A stretch of DNA of 64,000 bases, taken from positions 124,001 to 188,000 of the forward strand of contig NZ_PKRP01000005.1 in the NCBI RefSeq assembly GCF_002855515.1, read 5' to 3'. Position 1 is the first letter of the stretch, and every line of letters begins with the position of its first letter. Positions 7,964-16,574 of this stretch are shown here, in pieces. Below the pieces are notes generated by a model. That model was given only the letters and a program-made list of their open reading frames with translations, searched no databases and was not told where the DNA came from. The DNA is from Rhizobium sp. TH135 (GTDB lineage Bacteria; Pseudomonadota; Alphaproteobacteria; Rhizobiales; Rhizobiaceae). A program made the position numbers and the translations under genes.

Positions 7964-9520
7964 TCATTCCGCTGCCTCCCGAACCGGGGTGGGCGCAAAA
8001 TCTTCCGGAAAATGCGTCATGGCACTCATGACCGGATAAGGCGTGAAACCACCCAGCGCACACAGCGAACCGAATTTCATGGTGTTGCAGAGATCCTCCA
8101 GCAGCACCTTGTTCTTCTCCGGCTCGATGCCGCGGGCGATCTTGTCGACCGTCTCTACGCCGCGTGTCGAACCGATACGACAGGGCGTGCACTTGCCGCA
8201 GCTTTCGACGGCGCAGAACTCCATGGCGAAACGCGCCTGCTTCAGCATGTCGGCGCTGTCGTCGAAAACCACCACGCCGGCATGGCCGATCAGGCCACCG
8301 GCCGCAGTAAACGCCTCGTAGTCGAAGATCGTGTCGAACAGCGAGGGCGGGAAATAGGCGCCGAGCGGCCCGCCGACCTGGACGGCCTTGACCGGGCGGC
8401 CGGAGATCGTGCCGCCGCCGATCTCATTGATCAGCTGGCCGAGCGGCAGGCCGAAGGCCGTCTCATAGAGGCCGCCATGCTTGAGATTGCCGGCGAGCTG
8501 GATCGGGATCGTGCCATGCGAGCGGCCGACGCCGAAGTCGCGGTAGAACGCAGCGCCGCGATCCATGATGACGGGGATCGAGGCGAGCGACATGACGTTG
8601 TTAACGACGGTCGGCTTGCCGAACAGGCCCTGGAGCGCCGGAAGCGGCGGCTTGGCCCGCACCACGCCGCGCTTACCCTCAAGACTGTTGAGCAGCGAGG
8701 TTTCCTCGCCGCAGACATAAGCCCCGGCCCCCATTCGCACTTCCATGTCGAAGGCATAGGCCGAACCCATCACCGATGGGCCAAGGATGCCCGCAGCCCT
8801 CGCAATCTCGATCGCCTCCTCCATGACGGCAATCGCATGCGGATATTCGGAGCGGGTGTAGACATAGCCCTTGGTGGCGCCGACTGCGATGCCCGCAATC
8901 GCCATGCCTTCGATTAACACAAAGGGATCACCCTCCATGATCATTCGGTCGGCGAAGGTGCCGCTGTCGCCCTCGTCAGCATTGCAGACGATGTATTTCT
9001 GGTCGGCCTTCGCGTCCGCGACCGTCTTCCACTTAATGCCGGTCGGGAAGCCGGCGCCGCCACGACCGCGCAAGCCACTGTCGGTGACCTGTTTGACGAT
9101 CTCGACCGGTGTCATGGCGATGGCATTGGCGAGACCCTTGAGGCCCTGATAGTGGCGGTAGTCATCGAGCGAGAGCGGATCGGTGACGCCGCAGCGGGCG
9201 AAGGTCAGCCGCGTCTGGCCCTTGAGGAAGGGAATGTCCTGGGTGAGGCCATGGCCAAGCGGATGATCGCCGCCATCAAGGAAACCGGCATCGAAGAGCG
9301 AGGGCACCTCGGAGGCCTTGACGGGGCCATAGGCGACGCGGCCCTTCTCGGTGCGAACCTCGACCAGCACTTCCAGCCACAGCATGCCGCGTGAGCCATT
9401 GCGCACGATGGTGACATCCCTGCCGCGCGCCTTGGCTTCACGTTCGATGGCAGCCGCCACCTTGTCGGCACCAACGGCAAGCGCTGCCGCATCGCGGGGG
9501 ACGAAGACGGTCACGCTCAT
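7964..9520 (-). CDS. fdsB: NAD-dependent formate dehydrogenase beta subunit
   Basis: This 518-residue subunit passes electrons from the alpha subunit to NAD+. Residues 1-110 form a thioredoxin-like, NuoE-type extension lacking the cluster cysteines. The rest is NuoF-like: GRGGAGFPTG (152-161) for FMN, NADEGDSGTF (190-199) and CGEETSLL (270-277) for FMN/NAD binding, then ESCGKCTPCR with Cys441, 444 and 447 plus Cys487 for a [4Fe-4S] cluster. Its ATG overlaps the fdsG stop by four bases. Fusion with a NuoE-like domain is normal for FdsB and separates it from complex I NuoF. Confidence 0.97.
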   Translation of the reverse strand: MSVTVFVPRDAAALAVGADKVAAAIEREAKARGRDVTIVRNGSRGMLWLEVLVEVRTEKGRVAYGPVKASEVPSLFDAGFLDGGDHPLGHGLTQDIPFLKGQTRLTFARCGVTDPLSLDDYRHYQGLKGLANAIAMTPVEIVKQVTDSGLRGRGGAGFPTGIKWKTVADAKADQKYIVCNADEGDSGTFADRMIMEGDPFVLIEGMAIAGIAVGATKGYVYTRSEYPHAIAVMEEAIEIARAAGILGPSVMGSAYAFDMEVRMGAGAYVCGEETSLLNSLEGKRGVVRAKPPLPALQGLFGKPTVVNNVMSLASIPVIMDRGAAFYRDFGVGRSHGTIPIQLAGNLKHGGLYETAFGLPLGQLINEIGGGTISGRPVKAVQVGGPLGAYFPPSLFDTIFDYEAFTAAGGLIGHAGVVVFDDSADMLKQARFAMEFCAVESCGKCTPCRIGSTRGVETVDKIARGIEPEKNKVLLEDLCNTMKFGSLCALGGFTPYPVMSAMTHFPEDFAPTPVREAAE

Positions 9521-9996
9521 GAGCGCACCTCCGCCAGAATGTCGCTAAGACAGTGTTCGTCGAGCCGGGCATGCAGCTCACCGTCAAGCATGGCAGCCGG
9601 CGCCTGGGCGCAGAGGCCAAGACAGAAGACGGGTTCGAGAGTGACGGCACCGTCAGCCGTCGTCTCGTGCCAGTCGATGCCGAGTTTGGCTTTGATCTTC
9701 TCCGCCAGAGGCTCGCAGCCCATCGACTGGCAAGCCTCGGCGCGACAGAGCTTTAGAACGTGTCGTCCGGCCGGTTGCGCGCGGAAATCGTGGTAGAAGG
9801 TGATGACGCCGTGGACCTCTGCGCGCGACAGGTTCAGCGCGCTGGCGATGATCTGCTTGGCGACTTCCGGAATGTAACCGAATTCCTCCTGCACACGGTG
9901 CAGGATCGGCAGCATCGACCCCTCCAGATGTTGCAACTCGGCGATCACAGCCGATATGCGGGCGGAAACATCGTCTGCAGCCACACGAATGTTCAT
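9517..9996 (-). CDS. fdsG: NAD-dependent formate dehydrogenase gamma subunit
   Basis: This 159-residue NuoE-like subunit carries a [2Fe-2S] cluster; the ligands are Cys84, Cys89, Cys125 and Cys129 (CRAEAC and CLGLC). It works with fdsB in the diaphorase part of formate dehydrogenase. I chose the ATG at 9996 because a perfect AGGAGG lies six bases upstream; the longer in-frame GTG start would use that same sequence as codons. It is the first structural gene of the operon and lies about 65 bases downstream of the co-directional LysR regulator gene. Confidence 0.95.
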   Translation of the reverse strand: MNIRVAADDVSARISAVIAELQHLEGSMLPILHRVQEEFGYIPEVAKQIIASALNLSRAEVHGVITFYHDFRAQPAGRHVLKLCRAEACQSMGCEPLAEKIKAKLGIDWHETTADGAVTLEPVFCLGLCAQAPAAMLDGELHARLDEHCLSDILAEVRS

Positions 9997-10002
9997 CGAA
10001 AT

Positions 10003-10008
10003 CCTCCT
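10003..10008 (-). promoter_or_regulatory. Shine-Dalgarno site that sets the fdsG start
   Basis: The minus strand reads AGGAGG followed by six bases and the ATG at 9996. The perfect consensus at ideal spacing decides the start of fdsG in favour of the shorter protein. Confidence 0.85.
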
Positions 10009-10036
10009 CACCTGCCGAGCTCTGGCAGGTTCGTTT

Positions 10037-10061
10037 ATCGGAAGATGATGATGGGTCCGAT
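10037..10061. promoter_or_regulatory. Possible operator or promoter region upstream of fdsG
   Basis: Between the LysR stop and fdsG lies an interrupted inverted repeat, ATCGGA - 13 bases - TCCGAT, followed toward fdsG by a second hairpin, CCTGCC-N7-GGCAGG (10011-10029). LysR proteins bind interrupted dyads near the genes they control, so this could be the regulator's site. No clear -35/-10 pair could be assigned here, and the call rests on symmetry and position alone. Confidence 0.25.
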
Positions 10062-10062
10062 G

Positions 10063-11001
10063 TCAGGAGGTCAATACGGCGCTTCCGTCGCTCGATAGAA
10101 GATTTCTATCAAAGGCATTCGAGGTTGCCAGAAGCCGTGCCTCATGCAGTAGCCCCGAGACCAGCGGAGTGAAGGGTTCGCGATGCGTGGCGACCAGCCC
10201 GACCAGATGTTCGGCCTCGGGCGCGGTGATCGGGATCATCCGGATCTCCTCGCCGAAGCCGAAGGATTCCGCGACGTTTCTCGGCATGATCGAGGCCCAT
10301 TTGCCGGTCCGGATATGCGAGAAGAGCACGATCATCGAATTGGATTCGAGTGTCGGCTTGGGCGACACGCCCGCCTCAGTCATGTGCTGGTTGATGATCC
10401 GGCGGTTCTGCATATCGGCGGTCAAGAGACAGAGCCGGAGATCGGCGACCTCGCTCCAGGTGACGCTGTCACGATCGGCAAGCGGGGTGCCGACAGCCGT
10501 GATCAGGTGATAACGCTCCGAATAGAGCGGCACGCTGGTGACACGCCCGAGTGGCTCGTTGTCGAGATAAGTGATGCCGGCGTCGATCTCGAGGTTTTCC
10601 AAGAGGCTCAAGACCTGCAGCGAGGTGCGCGACAGGACGGAAAACGTGACGTCCGGATGGCGGGTCTGGAAGGGTTCGGTCAGCTTCTGCACCATGGCAA
10701 GTGCCGTGGGGATGACTGCCAAGCGTATATGGCCTGCAAGACCCCGGCGCGCGGCGCGCATCTCCTCGCGCATCGTGCGGGTATCGCCGACGATCCGCCT
10801 TGCCCATTCGAGCACCCGTTGACCTTCCGGCGTGAGACCGAGAAAGCGCGAGCCGCGCTGCACAAGCATCACGCCCAGCTGTTCTTCGAGTTGCCGGATG
10901 CCGGCAGACAGCGTCGGTTGCGTCACGCCGCATTCCTCCGCAGCGCGACCGAAATGCTGCTGGCGGGCGAGCGCGATGAAGAATTCCAGTTTGTCGATCA
11001 T
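10063..11001 (-). CDS. LysR-family regulator, probable regulator of the fds operon
   Basis: This 312-residue LysR-type regulator has an N-terminal winged helix-turn-helix (about residues 3-60; FGRAAEECGVTQPTLSAGIRQLEEQLG) and a periplasmic-binding-like effector domain (about 92-300). It lies directly upstream of fdsG in the same direction. LysR regulators named FdsR control formate dehydrogenase operons in other proteobacteria, so formate or a related C1 compound is the likely signal. The function is inferred from position; the DNA-binding family is seen in the sequence. Confidence 0.88.
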   Translation of the reverse strand: MIDKLEFFIALARQQHFGRAAEECGVTQPTLSAGIRQLEEQLGVMLVQRGSRFLGLTPEGQRVLEWARRIVGDTRTMREEMRAARRGLAGHIRLAVIPTALAMVQKLTEPFQTRHPDVTFSVLSRTSLQVLSLLENLEIDAGITYLDNEPLGRVTSVPLYSERYHLITAVGTPLADRDSVTWSEVADLRLCLLTADMQNRRIINQHMTEAGVSPKPTLESNSMIVLFSHIRTGKWASIMPRNVAESFGFGEEIRMIPITAPEAEHLVGLVATHREPFTPLVSGLLHEARLLATSNAFDRNLLSSDGSAVLTS

Positions 11002-11030
11002 GTCCCCGCCCTACGATCGCGCCGAAGCTC

Positions 11031-11396
11031 TCAGGCCTCGGTGAGGGCTTCTGCTTCACCGTGCATGACGGGCGCCGGGCCGCAATACATCTTGTAGAGC
11101 ACGGAGATCAGTTCGGCGAGTTGCGGATCGGCGATACGGTAGTAGATCTGCCGTCCCTCGCGGCGGGTCTGGACAACCTTGTCGCTTCTAAGCCGCGCGA
11201 GCTGCTGGGAAACCACAGCCTGCTGGATGCCCAGAAAGTGCTCGATCTCCGTGACGGTCTTCTCGCCCTGGCAGAGCATGCAAAGCATCAGCAGGCGCGT
11301 CTCGTGCGACAGCGCCTTCAGAAGACCACTGGCCGCACGCGCCTTCGAAAGAAAGTCGTCGAGAGCCTCAGGGGTGAGTGGCGGCGTTTCGGTCAT
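11031..11396 (-). CDS. ArsR-family repressor with possible thiol-sensing cysteines
   Basis: This 121-residue winged-helix repressor shows SHETRLLMLCMLCQGEKTV and the recognition helix region QQAVVSQQLARLRSDKVVQTRREGRQIYYRI. Its cysteines are Cys39, Cys42 and Cys105. Cys39 and Cys105 fall where BigR/SqrR-type persulfide sensors carry their redox pair, and no classic ArsR metal site (ELCVCDL) is present. I chose the ATG at 11396 over the in-frame TTG 15 bases upstream; neither has a strong ribosome site. The neighbours are two unrelated transcription units and no sulfur-oxidation gene is adjacent, so the target is unknown. Confidence 0.85.
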   Translation of the reverse strand: MTETPPLTPEALDDFLSKARAASGLLKALSHETRLLMLCMLCQGEKTVTEIEHFLGIQQAVVSQQLARLRSDKVVQTRREGRQIYYRIADPQLAELISVLYKMYCGPAPVMHGEAEALTEA

Positions 11397-11483
11397 GACG
11401 AGGTCCAGCAATCGAGATGCGCTTCTGAATAAGCGCGACGGCAGAATGGCTGCGCGAGCAGTCTAGCATATAGGCTGCCTTAC

Positions 11484-12476
<993 letters not shown>

Positions 12477-12550
12477 TTACCCAGCTATAGCGCAAAGCAT
12501 GACAAATTCGCGTCAGAACTGCATGGCGCCAGCCAATCGCCTCTGATTTA

Positions 12551-13513
12551 ATGCCTCAGACACAAAACGAGATGGCACGAGAGATCATGAGAAGGCTGCC
12601 GGCCCTGTCCGCGATGAAGGTGTTCGAGGTGGTCGGCCAGACCCGCAGCTTCACGCGTGCCGCGGAATTGCTGAACCTGACCCAGAGTGCGGTCAGCCGT
12701 CAGGTGCGCAATCTCGAGGAACAGCTTGGCGAAACGCTCGTCATCCGCAGGCACCATCACCTCGAGCTAACCGCCTCGGGCGCCGAACTGCTCGGCTCCC
12801 TGCAGCACGCCCTCCACACCGTCGAGATGACCGTTCGCAACATCCGCGAGAAGAGCAATCTGCGCCGTCTCCGGATCAACGTGCCGCCCACCTTTGCCAA
12901 GCGCTGGCTGATGCCGCGCCTGATGAGCCTCAGGGCCTTCCTGCCCGATGTCGATCTGAGCATCACCACCGATCTCGAAGACAACCTCTCCGAACGCGGT
13001 ATGCTCGATTGCGCCATCCGCTTCGGCGACGGGGAGTGGCCGAGCCTGCGCTCGGAACGACTGTTTACCGAACGCCATATCGCCGTCTGCGCTCCGCAAC
13101 TCATGGAAAGCCTGCGGGACGGCGAGGCGATCGACCTCTCTCGCTTCACCTTCCTGCATGTGCTGGCTTCTGCCGACCAGCGGTATCTCACCTGGCAGCG
13201 CTGGCTGGATGCGGCTGGCCTCACCGAGACGGACACGCAAGGCGGACTGGAGTTCGACCTGCTCGATCTCGTCATCGAGGCTGCCTGCAACGGGCTGGGG
13301 GTCGCAGTGGCGGACAGGTCGATGGTCGCACCCCTGATGCAAACGGGCGCGCTCACCCAGGTATTGGATGTCGAAGTCGAGGGCCACGAATCCTACTGGC
13401 TCGTGACCCGCACCGACAGATCGCTATCACCGCATGTAGAGGCACTCCGACGCTGGCTGAGCCATGAAATCGGAACGGGCTCGAGGCCGGCACTCAGACA
13501 GGCGAACGCCTGA
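12551..13513 (+). CDS. LysR-family regulator (GcvA-like)
   Basis: This 320-residue LysR-type regulator has its helix-turn-helix at about residues 16-75 (SFTRAAELLNLTQSAVSRQVRNLEEQLG) and an effector-binding domain beyond about residue 105 (RLRINVPPTFAKRWLMPRL), a pattern typical of the GcvA branch. It lies between the divergent lactate dehydrogenase-like gene and the co-directional aldehyde dehydrogenase gene, and probably regulates one or both. The exact start is uncertain: ATG codons at residues 1, 8, 13 and 22 are all in frame. Confidence 0.85.
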   Translation: MPQTQNEMAREIMRRLPALSAMKVFEVVGQTRSFTRAAELLNLTQSAVSRQVRNLEEQLGETLVIRRHHHLELTASGAELLGSLQHALHTVEMTVRNIREKSNLRRLRINVPPTFAKRWLMPRLMSLRAFLPDVDLSITTDLEDNLSERGMLDCAIRFGDGEWPSLRSERLFTERHIAVCAPQLMESLRDGEAIDLSRFTFLHVLASADQRYLTWQRWLDAAGLTETDTQGGLEFDLLDLVIEAACNGLGVAVADRSMVAPLMQTGALTQVLDVEVEGHESYWLVTRTDRSLSPHVEALRRWLSHEIGTGSRPALRQANA

Positions 13514-13614
13514 AACATTCCTTTTTGGAATGCTCACCCCGACAATAAGTCGCTTGCGAAGCAAGAAGGCCAGATCCCTACTTGGGCGCACTGTCCGTTG
13601 CCGGAGCGCCTGCC

Positions 13615-15039
13615 ATGTCCACCTTCCAGAACTTCATTGCCGGATCATTTCGCGAGACGGGGCCACGCCAAACGATCGAGGTGAAAAACCCCGCCAACGG
13701 TCGGGTCTTTGCATCGGTCACCTCTGCGACGGAAGCCGATGTCATCGAGGCGGTGGACGCAGCCGCTGCTGCCCAGAAGCCTTGGGGTCGCCTGCCGGCC
13801 ATCGAGCGGGGCAATGCACTGCGCAGGCTGGCCGACGCCGTCGAGCGCCACCAGCAGAAGATCGGCGAGGCCCTGGCACTGGAATCCGGCAAGAGCGTTG
13901 AGGACGCGGTCGCCGAGGCAGGTTATGGCGTCGAGCTGATGCGCTACCACTCCGAATGGGCGCGCCGCGTCGAGGGCGAAGTGATCGAGAGCGACACGCC
14001 GGATGAAACGCTGATGCTGAAGCGTGCCCCGATCGGCGTCGTCGCCTGCCTGATCCCCTTCAACTTCCCGATCTACACGCTGGTGCGCAAGATTGCCCCG
14101 GCCCTGATCACCGGCAATGCCGTGGTCGTGCGCCCGAGCAACAACACGCCGACCTCGGCCTTCGTCTTCGCCGAAGCAATCAAGGAAGCGGACCTCCCCG
14201 CAGGCCTCGTCAGCATCATGGCCATGAGCCACGAGGTGGCCCAGGTCATGTCCACTCGCCGTGAGGTCGGCATGATCACGCTGACCGGCAGCGTCGCCGC
14301 CGGCCAGACGGTTCTCGAATACTGCAAGGCCAATATCGCCAAACCCTCGCTAGAACTCGGTGGCAAGACGCCTGTGATCGTGGAACCGGATGCCGATCTC
14401 GATGTGGTGACGAAAAGCGTGCTTGCGGCCAAGACCGCCCATTGCGGCCAGGTCTGCACCTCCGTCGAGCGCCTCTACGTGCATGCCTCCGTGCATGGCA
14501 CACTCCTCGCCAAGCTGAAGGACGCTTTCGAACGCCGCCACTATGGTGATCGCGCCGAGGATCCGACCCGCATGGGACCGCTCGCCAATGCCGCAGCGCG
14601 TCTGAGGGTTCATCACATGGTGGAACGGGCCAAGGCCGATGGCGCCGTCATCGAGACGGGTGGCTTCCTGCCCGCAGGCGACGGCTATTTCTATCCGCCA
14701 ACACTGCTCTCCGACTGCCGCCAGGACATGGAGATCGTCCAGGAAGAAGTCTTTGGTCCGGTGCTCGCCGTCATCCCTTATACCGATTTCGACGACGCAC
14801 TTGCGATGGCGAGCGACCACCAGTTCGGCCTCGCCTCCGTCGTCTTCACCGAGAACTACCGCAAGGTGATGAAGGCGGCGAACGAGATCGAGGCGGGGGA
14901 ACTCTACATCAACCGCTTCCCGGCCGATCCCTATCAGGGCTACCACGCCGGCTGGAAGCGCTCCGGCCTCGGCGGCGATGACGGCAAGCATGGCATGCTG
15001 GAATTCACTCAGACCCGCCTCGTCATCCTCAAGCACTGA
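13615..15039 (+). CDS. NAD-dependent aldehyde dehydrogenase, AldA (lactaldehyde/glycolaldehyde) type
   Basis: This 474-residue aldehyde dehydrogenase has catalytic Cys281 (CGQVCTSVER), general base Glu247 (LELGGKTP) and the oxyanion asparagine in the FNFP motif near residue 150. Its C-terminus (YHAGWKRSGLGGDDGKHGMLEF) resembles E. coli AldA, which oxidises L-lactaldehyde and glycolaldehyde. I chose the ATG with an upstream GGAG over an in-frame TTG 33 bases earlier. Two small hairpins (13516-13532 and 13553-13565) separate it from the LysR gene. It is followed by the enolase-superfamily and GMC genes in the same direction, which suggests an alcohol-aldehyde-acid oxidation route. The physiological aldehyde is not known. 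Confidence 0.9.
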   Translation: MSTFQNFIAGSFRETGPRQTIEVKNPANGRVFASVTSATEADVIEAVDAAAAAQKPWGRLPAIERGNALRRLADAVERHQQKIGEALALESGKSVEDAVAEAGYGVELMRYHSEWARRVEGEVIESDTPDETLMLKRAPIGVVACLIPFNFPIYTLVRKIAPALITGNAVVVRPSNNTPTSAFVFAEAIKEADLPAGLVSIMAMSHEVAQVMSTRREVGMITLTGSVAAGQTVLEYCKANIAKPSLELGGKTPVIVEPDADLDVVTKSVLAAKTAHCGQVCTSVERLYVHASVHGTLLAKLKDAFERRHYGDRAEDPTRMGPLANAAARLRVHHMVERAKADGAVIETGGFLPAGDGYFYPPTLLSDCRQDMEIVQEEVFGPVLAVIPYTDFDDALAMASDHQFGLASVVFTENYRKVMKAANEIEAGELYINRFPADPYQGYHAGWKRSGLGGDDGKHGMLEFTQTRLVILKH

Positions 15040-15081
15040 TCGCCGATTAGCCGGCTCAAGAATTCTTCATCGGGGGCATCC

Positions 15082-16299
15082 ATGAAAGTCGCTTCGCTCA
15101 AGACACACGTTGTCGCCACGCCCGCACCGCATATCGGCGGCATGTACTGGATCTTCGTCGAGCTGGAGACGGCCTGCGGCATCAAGGGCGTCGGCGAGAT
15201 CTATTCGACCGCCTTCCACCCCTCGGGCATCGCCGTCCTGGTGGAAGACGTGTTTACCCGCTATCTGGAGGGTCACGACCCGCACCAGATCGAGCGCTTC
15301 TGGCGTGCGGCCTATTCGAGCGGCTTTACCCAGCGGCCGGATCCGACCATGGTCGGGATCATCTCGGGTCTCGAAATCGCCTGCTGGGACATCATCGGCA
15401 AGGCGGCGGGACGGCCGGTGGCCGATCTACTCGGCGGCCCGGTCAACGACAAGCTGCGCGCTTACACCTATCTCTATCCGAAGAATTCAGCCGGCGAATA
15501 CGACTACAACGATCCGGATCTCGCCGCCGAAGAGGCGATCCGCATGGTCGAGGCGGGTTTCACCGGGCTGAAATTCGATCCCGCCGGGCCCTACACCAAT
15601 TATTCCGGTCATCAGCTGTCGCTGCCGGTCATGGACCGCTGCGAGGAGTTTTGCCGCAAGATCCGTGATGCGATCGGCAACCGCGCCGACATCCTCTTCG
15701 GCACCCATGGCCAGATGGTGCCCTCCTCGGCCATCCGTCTTGCCAAGCGGCTGGAGAAGTACGATCCGCTCTGGTTCGAGGAACCCGTTCCGCCGGGCCA
15801 GGAAGCGGCAATGGCGGAAGTCGCTCGCGCCACTTCGATCCCCGTCTCGACAGGCGAGCGCCTGACCACGAAATACGAATTCCAGAGAGTATTGCAGCTT
15901 GGCTCTGCCTCCATCCTGCAGATGAATGTCGCTCGCGTCGGCGGCTTGCTGGAGGCGAAGAAGATCGCCGGGATGGCCGAGTCCTTTTATGCGCAGATCG
16001 CGCCGCATCTTTACAACGGCCCGGTCGGGGCAGCTGCTTCGATCCAGCTTGCGGCGACCTGCCCGAATTTCCTCATCCATGAGGCGATCATGGATTTCGG
16101 CGGCTTCCACGCCGAGGTGCTGAAGACAAAGCTCAGCTTCGACGACGGCTACCTCATCCCCTCGCGCGAACCTGGCCTCGGCATCGAACTGAACGACGAG
16201 GTCATCGCCAAGCACACGCCCTATATCGGCGAGCGACTGCATCTGCAGATGGCGCCGGACCATGCCGACGTGAAAGACTTCATGCCGGCCAAGGGCTAA
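15082..16299 (+). CDS. Enolase-superfamily (mandelate racemase subgroup) protein, putative sugar-acid dehydratase
   Basis: The 405-residue protein has the N-terminal capping domain and barrel of the mandelate racemase subgroup, whose members dehydrate or isomerise sugar acids through a Mg-stabilised enolate. Visible sites are Lys164 (GLKFDP), WFEEPVPP (231-238), Glu259 in STGERL and His309 in APHLYNGP. The first metal-ligand strand reads ILFGTHGQ (205-211), with Gly207 where relatives have Asp, and the second lysine of the usual KxK is Asp166. A GGGGG ribosome site precedes the ATG. The stop codon's last base is the first base of the palindromic element downstream. Substrate unknown. Confidence 0.87.
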   Translation: MKVASLKTHVVATPAPHIGGMYWIFVELETACGIKGVGEIYSTAFHPSGIAVLVEDVFTRYLEGHDPHQIERFWRAAYSSGFTQRPDPTMVGIISGLEIACWDIIGKAAGRPVADLLGGPVNDKLRAYTYLYPKNSAGEYDYNDPDLAAEEAIRMVEAGFTGLKFDPAGPYTNYSGHQLSLPVMDRCEEFCRKIRDAIGNRADILFGTHGQMVPSSAIRLAKRLEKYDPLWFEEPVPPGQEAAMAEVARATSIPVSTGERLTTKYEFQRVLQLGSASILQMNVARVGGLLEAKKIAGMAESFYAQIAPHLYNGPVGAAASIQLAATCPNFLIHEAIMDFGGFHAEVLKTKLSFDDGYLIPSREPGLGIELNDEVIAKHTPYIGERLHLQMAPDHADVKDFMPAKG

Positions 16300-16562
16300 T
16301 ACCAAGTGTCGATGATAGGAACCGATAGGATGGCTTCTTGCGGGTCTCTGGCTAGGCGCGGTGCGCCGGGCGATGCTCTCGCATCGGCCAAGCGGCGCAA
16401 CAACGCCAGGGGCCTGCAAGAAGCCACCTTTGGTCGGCTTCCCGCCCGTTCTGGCGTCGTCGAGTTCCTTGACCGATGCGACAGCATCGCTCTTCGGACC
16501 TCTCCTAGCCAGAAAGGGCGGTCGAGCCGATCCTATGGGTTCCTATCATCGACACTTGGTAT
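16299..16562. repeat. 264-base MITE-like element, an imperfect palindrome end to end
   Basis: The ends are perfect 25-base inverted repeats (16299-16323 and 16538-16562; outermost ATACCAAGTGTCGATG). The similarity between the two arms continues inward with mismatches for most of the element. Matching landmarks include CTGGCTAGG on both arms and a small CGATGC-N4-GCATCG hairpin in each half. An internal GGCTTCTTGC/GCAAGAAGCC pair lies in the left half. No protein-coding content is supported. TA dinucleotides at both edges would fit IS630/mariner-type target duplication, but this is inference. It fills the entire gap between the enolase-superfamily and GMC genes. Confidence 0.85.
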
Positions 16563-16574
16563 GAGGGACACCCC

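Noticed and set aside
4930..9996. The fds genes as part of complex I or an NAD-linked hydrogenase
   Set aside because: The alpha subunit has the Mo-ligand ARVCHSP motif, and the flanking fdhD and fdsD genes are specific to formate dehydrogenase. No nuo or hox partner is present.
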